Made by a program: the position numbers and the translations under genes | Assembly (NCBI GenBank): GCA_963693365.1 | Contig: CAVNZM010000012.1 | Span: 4,712,001-4,776,000, forward strand | DNA length: 64,000 nucleotides | Direction of reading: 5' to 3' | Source: Amoebidium appalachense | Lineage: Eukaryota; Ichthyosporea | Notes under the pieces: generated by a model | What the model saw: the letters and a program-made list of their open reading frames with translations, nothing else | Databases searched by the model: none | Told to the model about the DNA's origin: nothing | Part shown: piece after piece, positions 31,906 to 55,330 of the stretch | Layout of the letters: every line of letters begins with the position of its first letter | Position numbering within the stretch: position 1 is the first letter of the stretch

Positions 31906-33545
31906 CTTCTGGCTTCTGCCTTCTGAGAATCGATCAAAAGGGCGAACGATAAGACCAATGGAACAAACGGATTGGCGGGCGGGATCGCCATCACTGAGGC
32001 GGGAGCATGAGCGGCGGGCGCGATCCAGTGTGGGAATCGGCGGTGATCAAAAAGGCCAACATCAATCAGCCACGGCTGGGCGGGCGGGGGCCAGTAGATC
32101 TCGTGCGGGTACGTGGAGCGGTGTTGCGGCCAGGGTCACCAGCACGGGCCACCAGATGGAAGTAAAAGTCGCGGACCAGCCGGTGGTGCGGGCTGGCAAA
32201 CGGGCCGAGGGTCGGGCGGATCCCCCACAGGGTCGACAGCCGGGTCAGGGCCGCAGGGAGAACACACCACTTGTGACACGGGTCGAGCCGGCCCCGGAAG
32301 AGGGATTCGGCTACGGTGTTGACAAGGCCTGGGAGATACTCCACCTCCTGGGGCCACGGCATTGACAGACGGGCACAGAGCTGGAAGAGGCGGTAGAGCT
32401 GGGACTGCATGGAGCGGCGAGGGCTTGCCTTGTGGCGAACAGCATACATGGCAGCCTGGGCGTCGGTCTGCCACCGCCAGCGAGTCGAAGTTAAAACGGG
32501 CCGGGCCGCCGGATGAGCCACAGTGCGGAGGAGGGCCCGGAGCTCCAGAACGGCGCTGGGCAGTCCACGCTCGTGTGGTTCCCAGGGAGCCGCCAGCAGA
32601 ACCGGCGGGCGGCGGGGGGAACAAAGAACCGCACCCCATCCTTGGAGCGTGGCAGCATCGGTGGTCACAGTGACGCTGGGGAGAGGGGGCCACAGTTCCG
32701 TACGGTACGGCGGGAGCTGGGGGATGCGGGTCGGGAGGGAGCCGATGATTCGGAGGAGTCGGCCCGAAAGGCGAAGCTTGTAGCGCCAGGAGCCGGGCCG
32801 ACCCGAAAGGAAGCCATAGACGGGTCGGATCAGGGTCAGGACGTGGGGGACCGCCGGCCGAAGACTCACAGCCAGGCCAAGCCAACGGGAGAGGAGCTTG
32901 GCAGACACAAAGCGGCGTGAAACACGGGCATGACCCATTACCAGGGCTGTGGCCTTCCTGAGCTTGGAGAGGGAGGCCGAGGTTGGACGGAGCTGGCCTT
33001 GGAGCAGGTCGACGGTAACCCCCAGGTGGTCCAGGACATGGGTCGGTTCCCAGTGACCCTTGGTGGGCTGGCGCTGCAGACACGCGTGGGCGGACAACAG
33101 CTGGTCGCCAGATCTCGAACCCCATAGATCCGAGAGGGTCGATCGACAATCAAAACATCGTCCAAATAAATGCACGCCCGCACCCCAAGCCTGCGCAGAG
33201 TACGGCCGAAGCAACGAATAAGCTGGGTAAAGAACCAGGGGTTATGTGACCAGCCAAAGGGGAGGACGCAGTACTGGAACAGGCGGCCCTGGACGCGGCA
33301 CTGGAAGTACTTGCGGATGGCCGGATGGAGGGAGAGAGCGTGGTAGCCAGACTGATCAATAAATCCCAGTCAAGAGAAAAAAGGAGTCAGATCGAAGCTG
33401 AATCCGAGATCCCCCCGCCGCGCTAACACTGCCAGGTCGTGGAGGTTGTCGAACTTGGTGTGCCAAAGTTCTTCCCCAGTTATTTCTCTTGCTCGTCCTG
33501 TGATCCCAGGCTCGATGCTTGCTGATAAAATAGTTCACTCAGTAC
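31906..33545 (-). pseudogene. DIRS/Ngaro-type reverse transcriptase-RNase H remnant
   Basis: Read on the minus strand. The N-side (about 33480-33370) has KFDNLHDLAVLARRGDLGFS then FDL, followed by an in-frame TGA. Then come QSGYHALSLHPAIRKYFQ, LFQYCVLPFGW and the catalytic block ACIYLDDVLIV (about 33180-33145), a frameshift, and HLGVTVDLLQGQLRPT with the thumb. The RNase H has TTDAATLQGWGAVL, LELRALLRTV, RWQTDAQAAMYAV and EVEYLPGLVNTVAESLF (equivalent of the N-x-x-AD-x-LSR end). A last frameshift near 32090 leads to PWLIDVGLFDHRRFPHW. The order and spacing fit tyrosine-recombinase retroelements. No recombinase or capsid part is visible, so it is a fragment. Local GC content is much higher than in its neighbours. 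Confidence 0.8.
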
Positions 33546-33899
33546 ACAAAATATAACAAACATCAGCTAACACCAATCACTACACAGAATCCAACAATAG
33601 GTAGCACAAATAAAGCTTGGCAACATACAACAAGGTGCAGAGCTGTCGATCTGGTGCTGCCTAGGGGGTTTTGTGGGCAACATTCCGTACTAGAAATCAC
33701 CACTAGTGTCCATATATGACGCTTCTCTTGCTTAAATCTATGTAACACTCCAGGGCATCAATAAAGACACAAGGAATCTCTCTTATTTGATTTCATTTCA
33801 CCAAAAGTCTGCACTTCCAAGGTGTTCTTTAGGGGAGAACAACACCTGATAGAGCTGCTTGATAGGTGATTTAAGATCGATCGGTTCAGCAAGCTCAAC

Positions 33900-43772
<9,873 letters not shown>

Positions 43773-45005
43773 TGTCTAAATTTTGAAAAAGTGGTGTGGC
43801 CTATGAAATTTTGAGGACAACTTGGGGTTTTCAGCAGACAACTGTTCATGCTCAAAAATTTAGATTCCTTTTATTTTGTCAGTACAAGTAATTTTTAAAT
43901 TTTTTAATGTAAAAAAAAAAAGATGTTGTTGTGTCAAGCTCTACTGTTACAGAAACGGAAAATTAAACCTTTTTTCTTGAGGTTTCAGAATCTAAAACCC
44001 CGTTTCCAACTGTTGCTAAGTTGGCTTTTTGGGACAGTCACTTGACAATCGGGTTTTTGTGTGGAATATCTAGCAGATTTTTATTTTATTTTTATTTATT
44101 ATTGTTTTTTTTGGGTTGGTGGGGGGTGGGTGGGGTGGGGGGTGGGGGGTGGGGGGGTGGGGGGGGGGGGGGGGGGGGGGGGGGAGGAGTTGGGGGGGGG
44201 GGGGGAGGTTAAAGACTATTACTGTCCATGTGACATGTTAACAATGGCGGCACTATAATGTGTACGTATAAATATCGTTACCTATATGAATAGACGCATG
44301 TACGGTCATTATGATTTGAAGTTAGTGTGCTGACGTAATGTGCATGTTACTACAGTAATGCAATTAGATTCTATTATTTGCCCTCCGTATTCTAAGTCAG
44401 CCTGAAGATCATTGCTTGGCTATAGGTATATGGGTTGAGTGTGATTCCTTGAACTCATTTTGTGCATGTATGAAGTAGGTTGTCACGATTAGTTTTGATT
44501 TGTTTAATCCTAAATATGTAATTAATCCTTATATTTTTATTACTTTTTCTCGATGTATGTATCCTTTTTAAGTCTTGTGAGGGCCTGTGCAATCCCGAAA
44601 ATTGGAATTGCGGTTTCCTGGTATCCCTGAAGTTTTCCAGGAGAGCACTGAATAAAATGTACGACCCATTTTTGGTGTACCTGCACAGACATATGTTGAA
44701 GCTGACAGACGCATATATATATATGCATGCACCTCAAGCAAAAAAAAACAAAAAAAACCGTGTTCGTGCGTGCACACACGAACACCTCATGTAGTGCCCG
44801 TACATGCTGGACACACACAAATAAAAACACAGTCTACACACTCGGGCACACAAAAACAAACTCTTAACGTATAAAATTGTTCACACATGTGAAACGAAGA
44901 AGTATTAATAAAGGTGGTTGATTTCTCGTACTGTACCCAGATTTATTCTCGGCGCATTCGAGGACAAACACCTGGTATTGAACCAAAATTGGGGTTTCAG
45001 GGGCC
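43773..45005. other. Downstream of ITPK1: no gene supported
   Basis: AT-rich sequence, probably including the ITPK1 3' UTR, with G-runs at 44141-44205. No convincing open frame. Confidence 0.5.
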
Positions 45006-45015
45006 AAAAAAAAAA
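45006..45015 (-). terminator. Pol III terminator (T-run) for tRNA-Val
   Basis: Ten T residues on the minus strand, 9 nt after the tRNA 3' end; the usual RNA polymerase III stop. Confidence 0.8.
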
Positions 45016-45024
45016 TGAAAGGTA

Positions 45025-45098
45025 TGGCCTCACCCAGGATCGAACTGGGGACCGCCTGTGTGTTAGACAGGCGTGATAACCGACTACACCATGAGACC
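45025..45098 (-). tRNA. tRNA-Val (anticodon AAC)
   Basis: Minus-strand cloverleaf. The acceptor GGTCTCA pairs with TGAGGCC (one G-U) and is followed by discriminator A. The anticodon arm is CCTGT-CTAACAC-ACAGG with anticodon AAC, reading GUU. The T-arm CCCAG-TTCGATC-CTGGG contains the B box. The A box lies in TGGTGTAGTCGGTTATC. No intron; CCA is not encoded, as expected in a eukaryote. All stems are intact, so it is probably functional. Confidence 0.95.
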
Positions 45099-45274
45099 AC
45101 ATGCTTACAGATGCCAGTCCTGAGTATGACACTTTTAAGTTTGCGCTTGAGCTGGCGCTCTTGTCTGACCCGTGCAGGTGAACTTGTCACGAAGTTTTGA
45201 TTCATGTCGTCGAAAACACTTTAGCCGGTAGATTTTCAGTGGTTGCCGAATGTCGTGAAACCGATATGAAATCG

Positions 45275-45476
<202 letters not shown>

Positions 45477-45654
45477 CACCTGGGGCTGCCGGCAGGTCGA
45501 ATATCTTCAGGCCCTACATCTAAGTGCAGTTGTGGTCGGCATGTGTAGGTGGGAGGTACACATGTAAGTGATGCTTTGTGGTAGGCATCTAGTGGGTGGA
45601 AGCTGCATTGAAAACGTAGTTATTGGCTTATGTTGAGTTTTTTGGCTCTATTTA

Positions 45655-45672
45655 TGCTTGTAAGTGCCATCG

Positions 45673-45703
<31 letters not shown>

Positions 45704-45758
45704 TGGTGAGTGTGTGTGTCTCTAAATTTCTCTTTTTGTGCTTTTTAGTGCCACCGGG

Positions 45759-45789
<31 letters not shown>

Positions 45790-45958
45790 TGTGTTTGTGG
45801 GTGTGTGTGTGTCTATAGTTTTTTTTCCCTTTTCTTTTGGGCTCTATTTGTGCTTTTTAGTGCCATCGGGGTGTGTGTGTGTGTGCGCGCGTGTGTGTTT
45901 GTGGTGTGTGTGTGTTTATAAATTTTTTTCTTTTTTTCTTTTTTTTTTTTTTTTTTTT
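45655..45958. repeat. Three tandem units of about 100 bp containing (GT)n
   Basis: Each unit has GTGCCA(T/C)CGG(G/T)GTGTGTG, a GT tract broken by TTTGTGG, and a T-rich tail. Copies start near 45664, 45748 and 45859. Ends in a T-run at 45941-45959. Confidence 0.8.
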
Positions 45959-45959
45959 T

Positions 45960-47840
45960 ACAAAAAAATTGCGAATTATAATAGTGTGCAAGCTCGATAA
46001 ATAGCTTGGCTATAATAGATTTGTGGGTAGTGTGACTTAGTCTAGTGTATGGGCAGCGTTGGATGCCTCACGACAGAGTTTAGTCTAGTTAGATTAACCC
46101 TAGGAATCCGAGCGCAATCGATGATGGGAACAAAAATGTTCCCAGACTTTGAGCGATCCAGATTGGTCGATTTTATCGGCTCTTTCCAGGGATAGATCGC
46201 GATGAGCTTGCCATGTGAGTTTGTCGATGGGATCCCAACTTGTTTTGACCAGAGCGACGGCCTACATGCGCCTGTAGGCGTATACCTCAAGCGAGGTCAA
46301 GTCCGCGAAATGATCCGAAAACTGGCGGAACACCGGTGAAAATAAAGTAAACCGTCTTTTCAGCTGCGCAGCCTTGGGATAACGTGACTGAAGAGCACGG
46401 GAGGCAAAAATGTACACCTTTAGTACATCGCTGATAAGACTGATACAAAAGATGCCACATGCATGCATGCACTCACGTCCATTTGAAGGTCCCATCTATT
46501 GAGTGTTGAAGCTATCCTATTGAGCATCCAGAAGCAATCGCACACGTAACTTTACTGTCATGCGGAAACAACTGTTATAAACCCCAAAGGACTTCTGTAA
46601 ATCCGTAAAAAAAAACCAAAAAAAGAAAACATGGTTTTCATATAGCAGACAACCGGAGAAGGAAGCCGTTTCGGCAATGGCGAGTTCGTGTGCTCGTGTA
46701 AGGCGCCAATATCATTGGTCATCAGAGTACGTAACGCGAATGCGGCCAATTTGTTTGTTGCCTGCTTTTCGTGGTTGTCCCATTATATAGCGTAAACTGC
46801 TCATTATTTTTATACAAAAAAATAAACGTATAAAAGTATTTATAGCATTACCACATGTAACTATTATAGGTGAGGTATTTTGCAACTAAAGACGCCTTAG
46901 ACTGCCGTGAAACTGGCGGTCTCTTGTCGGATTTGTCCACTATCACGGCTAGCTTTCTCCAGGCTGATCTCGCTCAGTACACGTTCCCATGCCCAGGCCT
47001 CGGTTGGTAGGGGCGGCCGATTCGCCCCGGACCTACAAAGCGCATCCATACTGTATATACGTATACGTAGACGTTTGCAACATGTACGTAGGGATTTACG
47101 TATGACACGGGAGAGTTTTGTACTTTACGTACGAGGTATACACAGGTATACGTATACTATGTTCCCTCATTTGCAGCGCTGGGCCATTTATGTATCGTTG
47201 GCAAATGCCTCGGTCAAGATAGTTTTCCCTCTATAAGATTTCGTTGCAAGCCAAGTGCAATTGGGCAAACCTTGAAGGTTGCGGACGAAATCCACACATA
47301 TAATGCAAACACCTTTACTAAACTTCATTTTCTTTATAGAAGCAACTTAGGGTATAAAATTGAGCTCCACGACACTACCGTTGTGCGTAGCGCTAGCGTC
47401 GCGCCAGCTACATACGCGTACGTACGTACAGGCATGACGTCTACATCAGCATCTTACATGTGGAAGACCTGCTCCCGCGACCCAATCAACAGCTTGCAGG
47501 CAACGAAAAAGAATTTAGAAATGTAGAGATATAGGGGCATGCCCCTACACACGAAACACGAAACAAAGAGTCAGAATACAGCACGCCCCTGATTTACGTA
47601 TTACCTACATGTACAATACATACGCCTTTTGTGATCTCGCAAAATGGCATGCATGATGCGAGTGGAAAGGGCGTGTACATGTGCGCTAGTGCTTATCACA
47701 CGTTCACGTTGCCGCAGTGACGCCCAAGCCCGACCATAACCCCGTTTTTACGGTAAAAAATACCCAGAAACTTTTGAAAATACCAACAAAATTTCGGTTC
47801 ATGGTAAGCCTCCCGAGGTTTCATGGTAAGACATGGTAAG
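45960..47840. other. Unique sequence, no gene supported
   Basis: Several short open frames lack splice-site support. The stretch 47046-47160 is rich in TACGTA/GTATAC palindromes. Confidence 0.5.
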
Positions 47841-47888
<48 letters not shown>

Positions 47889-47900
47889 CCCGCCCGCCCG
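47841..47900. repeat. Poly-C then (CCCG)n
   Basis: C-run of about 46 followed by four CCGC/CCCG units, preceded by a short duplication of CATGGTAAG. Confidence 0.9.
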
Positions 47901-49348
47901 CCCGTCCGGCCCCCATGCATATGGCTGCGTATTATAACACAACACATGTGGTAAACCATGATATCATACGTATACAGGCATCACATGATACGGACATTCC
48001 AAAGTAGTGGCGCCACGTGTGTGTGTGTGTGCCACAGTGTGTGTGTGTGTGTGCTATGTGTGCGTCCGTGCATGTGTGTGCGTGCCTGTATACCCTAAAG
48101 GCGGGGCCCTTTGTCTGTCTTATGGCTAGAGCCCACTGCTCACGCACATGGCTACACTGGCACGTGGTTATGTTTTGTGCTACTGTTTATGGGAGGTGTG
48201 TGGAAGCGTGTTTGTGGAAGCGTGTGATAAGAGTGCTGGGCATAGTATAACCACATATTTGTGTGTGCTGTGTATGTTCTCATGCGCGTCAAGAGGTTAA
48301 AATGTACGTGTTTGTGTTATGTGTGGCACCTAGTAAACATGCAGATATGCAAAGAAGCAGAAGCAAGAGCGAGCAATTATTAGTTAGTTATTAGCCTTAC
48401 TTGGAACGTTTATTCAGCTATCTAGGAAAGGCTAGCCGCGTGAGTGTGCGCAATACACTCTATCAACGTGGCTGGATAAGAGTGTGAACTCTTATACCCA
48501 TTTTTCCTTAGCTGTATTTCATGACCAGAAGTGAGAGTATATCTATTTATATTCAATTTATCTATGCATGTAAATTCGAATTATAACTTGTGAGAACGAA
48601 AGAAAAGAATAAAGTACTGTAGTCTAACATGTAGAAGTGTACAGTCACAGTGTTATAGTCATAGCCAGAGTCTCGCTGTTGCATGTTGAAGACACTTCTC
48701 CTTGAAGCCTTGCAGTGACGTCTTGAAGCTGCTGTACTTGGCCATGGGGGTAGAGGAACTTGGCTGGCTGTGACTCGGACTGACTGATCAAGTTGACTGG
48801 GCTGAATGACTGAATGCATGTGGCGATTTATATACTCGGGGCATAGATTACGATAGCCAATAGAAATTGAGTACGCACCAACGTGCAAGAAGGTTACACT
48901 AAAAGTTACACTAAGAAGAATCAGGAATATTCTAAGAAGAAGATGACGAAGCTTGGCACTGATAAGAATAATACAATATTCTAAATTATCTCTCAGGTCA
49001 TGGCATCTCATATCACCAGGATAAGGACGACTTATATATAAATATATTTACATTCGAAAATATTCAAAATCATCTCCGGCACGATCTAATTAGACTTATT
49101 GGGAAATTCGAATTCCAAGATGACTGGGTTTTGCGAACAATGGAATGTACGTCATTGTGATGTCATCTTGGCTCGATAATCGATCGAACAGGGCTCTGAG
49201 CTCGCGCTCAGAAGAGATATCGATCACAAAGGGAGAGAGTGTATTAGCACGTGGCCATTACTTGTAGAGGGCCATAACGGTATATTTCTCTCTGTATAGA
49301 CTTGTATTACCAAATATAGAAAGAAGGAGGACGCCTTCTTTGCGATAC
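47901..49348. other. Unique sequence, no gene supported
   Basis: A minus-strand frame at 48562-49011 is non-repetitive but unrecognised and lacks clear splice sites. AATAAA motifs occur near 48609. Confidence 0.45.
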
Positions 49349-51198
<1,850 letters not shown>

Positions 51199-51459
51199 AG
51201 CGAGAAATGGCCAGAGAGAGTCGGAGGGAGTAAGCATCAGTTTGTGTGTGCATGTCACGGTACACATCATGTGTGTGGCCCAGATAGTGTGTGGTCGTGT
51301 ATGAGCATGTGACTCAAAAGACTTGGAGGGTGATCTAACAAACGAACAAACAAACAAAAAAGAGACGGGAAATCATGTGCAGGGGAGGGGGGAGGGGGGG
51401 AGGGGGGAGACAGGAACGGATTAGGGAGGAAAAGACAGAGTGAAACTCAGGAGGAAAGA

Positions 51460-51551
51460 CTTAGGGGGGGGGGGGGGGGGAGGGGGGCTGGAGAAAAGGG
51501 AAAGGAACGTTCGGGGAGTCAGGGTACTAAGGGGGAGCACTTCGTGTGTGT

Positions 51552-51582
<31 letters not shown>

Positions 51583-51709
51583 GGGGATGGTTGGTTTGTG
51601 GTGGGGAGCCCGGGGGACAAGGGGTGGGGGAGAGGGGACTGTAAGGCCTTTACACCACGGGAATGCCGGAGGGGGTGGGGTGTGTCTGTGTATGTGTGTG
51701 TGTGGGGGT

Positions 51710-51749
<40 letters not shown>

Positions 51750-51750
51750 T
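51460..51750. repeat. G-run cluster
   Basis: G-runs at 51463-51480, 51563-51586 and 51706-51748, with (GT)n directly before the second and third. Confidence 0.9.
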
Positions 51751-52104
51751 GTACTACAATTAGGGGCGCGGCACCCCGTGAATGGTGACGTCACAAGTGA
51801 CGTCACATTCACGCGGTCCCGCAGCCCCCAAAATATGGATATGTGGACATGAGATATGTGATATCTGTGTACACATATCGCGATATGGGATATGTGATAT
51901 GGGTGGATATATGTACATGAGCACGTGCACACACTGTGTGTGTGTGTGTGCGTGTAAAACACGTGCAGAGCACGTGGTTTTAATTAAATGATTAGATAAT
52001 TAAAGAGAGAGAGGGCGTGTCACGTGTACGCGTACGTGTACGCGTACATGTGGTGCGTACATGTACACAAGTGCGGATCAAAGGAATGCGAAGGTTTGCG
52101 CAAG

Positions 52105-52340
52105 ACGTCCAATGGGAATTCGAATTCTGAATTCCATGTACAAGGCGTCCAATGGTATTACGGATGCGCAGGGCGACCAATGATAATTCGGCTCAAAAAA
52201 GCAAATTGCCGCACAAGGCGTCCAATCGAAATCTAGACTGGCACATGTGGTTCTAGGTGTCCAATGAGGGCACAGGGAACAGGGATTACGGTCCTCATTG
52301 GCCAGAAACGCATCCTGCATCCTACCGCCGTGTACATAAA
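52105..52340 (+). promoter_or_regulatory. Array of CCAAT boxes before the first viral-like gene
   Basis: CCAAT occurs at 52109, 52149, 52177, 52222 and 52261, mostly within (A)RGGCGTCCAAT(G/C), with ATTGG at 52297. A TACATAAA TATA-like element lies at 52333-52340. Spacing between boxes is about 28-45 bp. This looks like a Pol II promoter. The AGGCGTCCAAT form recurs at 55485-55495. Confidence 0.6.
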
Positions 52341-52374
52341 CAGCCGCACACAGGCAACATCTCACCAACCAAAC

Positions 52375-52551
52375 ATGAGCCAGACAGTCACAGTCGAGGT
52401 GCACACCACAGTAACGTTCACCACACCCCCCAAGCAACAGCAAAATGGTCAAGCCAACCCTGCTGCGTCAAATGACTGGTCTGTCCACCGTCAAAAGGAC
52501 CAGCATCGTCGCGGCAAGCAGTGGCAAAGAAAACATCAACAGCAGCGTTGA
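52375..52551 (+). CDS. Short Gln-rich ORF overlapping the next gene
   Basis: 58 codons from the first ATG after the TATA-like box (starts MSQTVTVEVHTTVTF), ending in a basic, Gln-rich tail. It overlaps the 52445 frame by 107 nt in another frame. It may be an upstream ORF, or the true N-terminus if an indel separates the two frames near 52520-52550. Unrecognised. Confidence 0.3.
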   Translation: MSQTVTVEVHTTVTFTTPPKQQQNGQANPAASNDWSVHRQKDQHRRGKQWQRKHQQQR

Positions 52552-53290
52552 GGGGTCCAAGATGGTGCAGTACAAGGAGGTGTTCCTCAACGGTGTGGGC
52601 AAGGTCACCATGGGTGCACCCTGGGTCATGAACGACGTGCTGGTGGTGCAGCTGTACAACCTGCCCAACATCAACATCAACGGGCAGATGTTGATTGAAC
52701 TGGGCACCCACCTGTCTGCCTACGACAAGACCACAATCAAGATCAAGTCCCAGCGCCGCCCCGAGCCCTTTGAGGTGGCCTACGCCACAGACCTGTGGCC
52801 CTACGTGTGCAGCATGGCCAAGGACGTGCTGTGGATGCACAAGGACCACGAGATGCTCAAGGGTGTCGACCTGGATGGTGTGCCCGTCAAGACCAGCAGC
52901 AACCTCTGGAGCAAGCACACCCCCAACCTGTACGAGGTGCTGGGTGCCGACCCCGTCGGCAAGGAGGACATGGAGGGGGCACTGGGCGACACCTACTTCA
53001 ACGTGACGGTGGAATTGCCCAACCCCCATGGCCGCAACGCCTGCCTCTTCAAGCTGGGCAACAACGCGGCCTCTGTGGATGAGTTTGTGGAGTTTATGAA
53101 CTCCCAGCGTGCCAAGTGCCGTGAGGTTACTGCATGGGTGTCTGCTGCCGCCACCAGCGTCATCTACAACAAGAAAAACAACACTGTGCGCACCAAGCTC
53201 GTTGCCCGCAAGGTTCAGGTGTTTGATTTAGATGGTCTGATGGAGTTGGTCAGTGATGGTGCGGGTAGTGAGGGGGAGGGGGTGATGTAG
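52445..53290 (+). CDS. Unknown viral-like protein, 281 aa
   Basis: Well-formed frame with strong third-position GC. Mixed alpha/beta composition, no membrane segment. Recognisable stretches are VQYKEVFLNGVGKVTMG and NDVLVVQLYNLPNININGQM near the N-terminus. The C-terminal part has an acidic tail (SDGAGSEGEG). I cannot assign a family; a nucleic-acid-binding or replication accessory role is possible but unsupported. The start is ATG 52445, though ATG 52375 in another frame is nearer the TATA-like box. AATAAA at 53413-53418 is a plausible poly(A) signal. Confidence 0.7.
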   Translation: MVKPTLLRQMTGLSTVKRTSIVAASSGKENINSSVEGSKMVQYKEVFLNGVGKVTMGAPWVMNDVLVVQLYNLPNININGQMLIELGTHLSAYDKTTIKIKSQRRPEPFEVAYATDLWPYVCSMAKDVLWMHKDHEMLKGVDLDGVPVKTSSNLWSKHTPNLYEVLGADPVGKEDMEGALGDTYFNVTVELPNPHGRNACLFKLGNNAASVDEFVEFMNSQRAKCREVTAWVSAAATSVIYNKKNNTVRTKLVARKVQVFDLDGLMELVSDGAGSEGEGVM

Positions 53291-53741
53291 ACATGGGGCA
53301 GGCTAAGCGTGCTGGCACGCCCATGCCTGGGGAGGACCAGGCCAAAATGCTCAGGATGTAATAGGCACATGTCTGTTTATTCAGAATCTCTTTACCTCCG
53401 GGTGATGCCACGAAATAAACTTCTTCCCAAAAAAAAAACACTGTGTGCCGTCGCGACTGAGTTGACTTAGTACGTACATCAGTGAGAGAGTAAATGATTG
53501 CGCCAAATACTTTGCGTAACTTATGAGCCAATGTTCGGAAATCAAGCGAAATTGAATGTTACGTAACATTACGTATACACTTTTTTCTCCCATGTGCACT
53601 CTATCAACTGTCAGCTCTCTCAGTCTCGTCTCGTTTTCGTTCGTTTTTTGTGAAGAAAAAACTTAGAAAAAACTCTTAAACATTTTCACAATCATCTCTT
53701 TTCGCACTTTTAGGTAGCAACACTTAGAAGTTACACCACAA

Positions 53742-53931
<190 letters not shown>

Positions 53932-53945
53932 CAGGCACACGTGTG

Positions 53946-54229
53946 CAATGCACCATGGTAGTCTTCAGCTTGTGCTCTGTTTTTTTTCTTGGAACTTTCG
54001 AAAAAAAACAAAAGTTTATTTTTGCCGTCGGTTCAATTCTTTGTATAAAAGAAGAAGAAAAAAAACGTGAAAATAAAGGGCACTGCCCACTATGTATACA
54101 CAAATCACAACGGTGTCTATGTTAATGAGGCCATGGCATGCTCAAACTTTAAGGTACTTTACTACTTTGAAAAACTTAAGAATGGTAAGTTTAGGGCACT
54201 GCCCACCATCATCACCCCTATCCTGTGCA
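53946..54229. other. Intergenic segment between converging genes
   Basis: GGGCACTGCCCAC occurs twice (54079 and 54196). A 64-codon plus frame (54067-54261) spans both copies and reads YTNHNGVYVNEAMACSN. It is not repeat-derived but too short to assign. AATAAA on plus at 54073. Confidence 0.35.
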
Positions 54230-55330
54230 CTAGCCCATGTAGCCTTGGTTCACAGTCTTGAGGGGCGGTGCCGCTGAGGTACGGAGTAAGTTAGGCACCC
54301 GGGTCCTACCGTAGAAGTAGGGGGCACCGACCGTCATGATGTTGTTGTTGTTGTTGTAGGGGGTGTTGCTGTTGGTGCTGCTGCTGCGGAGGGGGGCAAG
54401 GTTTTCCTTCTCCTTGGGGGCAATGTCGATGAACGTGCCGGACTTGCGCCGTGATGGTGCCTCCTTGTGGATGTTTTTCTTGATCAGCCCTGCAAACACA
54501 ATCTTCTCACCTGCACCATACATACGCTCATTCGCAACCCCACGCAGCAATGCCTGCATGTCATGGAGGACATCCATGGCGACCCCTTTGAAGAGGGGCG
54601 TGGACTTCAACTTGGCTGCCTTTGCAGTGGCCACCATGGTCTGCAGGAAGCCAGCAACAACACGAGCCAGGTGGTGGGCCACCTCTCTCTCCCTGTGGGG
54701 AGTGAGTCCTGCCTTGCACATCCCGACGATGGGCTCCCAGTTGGCCTCTATCTCCTCCAGGTACCTCTGCATGTAGTCGCCAACCAACTGAGGGTCTGTC
54801 TCTACCTTGTGCCTAGTGGATCTCTCATGCTCTGTGAACTGCGGTAGGAGGATGTCTACCACAGCAGCAGCCACCCCCTTGAGCATGAGGGCGTTGCGGC
54901 ACGCGAGTGTTGCCAAAAGCGACTTGCCGTGCAGTTCAGCCAGTTCTGCAGGCTCAGAGATGGTACCACGCACCAGCATCTCAGGGAGCCATGCCCCATC
55001 AAAGTCATCTAGACCCGTGAAGCGTTTTTGGAAGTAGACTTCGCCCCCTGCATCATAGCCAGCGAAGAAGTCACCTTTCTTGGCGGAGAGGAGGAAGGAC
55101 GCTGCGTTGGCGGAAACACTGGGCTGTGCTGCATACCCCTCAGCAAGCGTGCGGTAGGATGCGTAGAAGGGTTGAAGCAGAACAGTGTCAAGATCCAAAT
55201 CTTTGAGATGCCAGGAGAAGGTGCGGCCAGGAGGAGGCCTGCGGGGTGGCACAGAAATGGCTGCTGCGGCGGCAGCAAGAACATCAGCATCGTCTAGATC
55301 TAGAGGGGGCAGGAAGGAGAGGTCTGCCAT
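54230..55330 (-). CDS. Unknown viral-like protein, 366 aa
   Basis: ATG at 55330 (MADLSFLPPLDLDDADVLAA) is the best start. The middle is helical (LLATLACRNALMLKGVAAAV; HHLARVVAGFLQTMVATAKA) and the C-terminal quarter is low-complexity with an Asn run (NTPYNNNNN), likely disordered. No enzyme motif recognised and no membrane helix certain. The gene is alone on its strand between a convergent neighbour and a 285-bp upstream gap with promoter-like boxes. TTATATT lies about 60 nt upstream of the ATG. A structural or virion-core role is possible but speculative. Confidence 0.72.
   Translation of the reverse strand: MADLSFLPPLDLDDADVLAAAAAAISVPPRRPPPGRTFSWHLKDLDLDTVLLQPFYASYRTLAEGYAAQPSVSANAASFLLSAKKGDFFAGYDAGGEVYFQKRFTGLDDFDGAWLPEMLVRGTISEPAELAELHGKSLLATLACRNALMLKGVAAAVVDILLPQFTEHERSTRHKVETDPQLVGDYMQRYLEEIEANWEPIVGMCKAGLTPHREREVAHHLARVVAGFLQTMVATAKAAKLKSTPLFKGVAMDVLHDMQALLRGVANERMYGAGEKIVFAGLIKKNIHKEAPSRRKSGTFIDIAPKEKENLAPLRSSSTNSNTPYNNNNNIMTVGAPYFYGRTRVPNLLRTSAAPPLKTVNQGYMG

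Noticed and set aside
32136-33149. Second long minus frame (337 codons) over the DIRS remnant
   Set aside because: Shadow frame of the RT-RNase H sequence, kept open by high GC.
46907-47526. Two plus-strand frames of 109 and 84 codons
   Set aside because: Basic, arginine-rich composition follows TACGTA-rich sequence; no domain, no splice support.
48562-49011. Minus-strand 149-codon frame
   Set aside because: No recognisable family and ordinary AT-rich composition; likely chance.
52695-53082. Overlapping frames inside the 281-aa gene
   Set aside because: Shadows caused by GC-rich codons; composition (Thr/Ala/Arg or Gly/Gln rich) is typical of off-frame reading.
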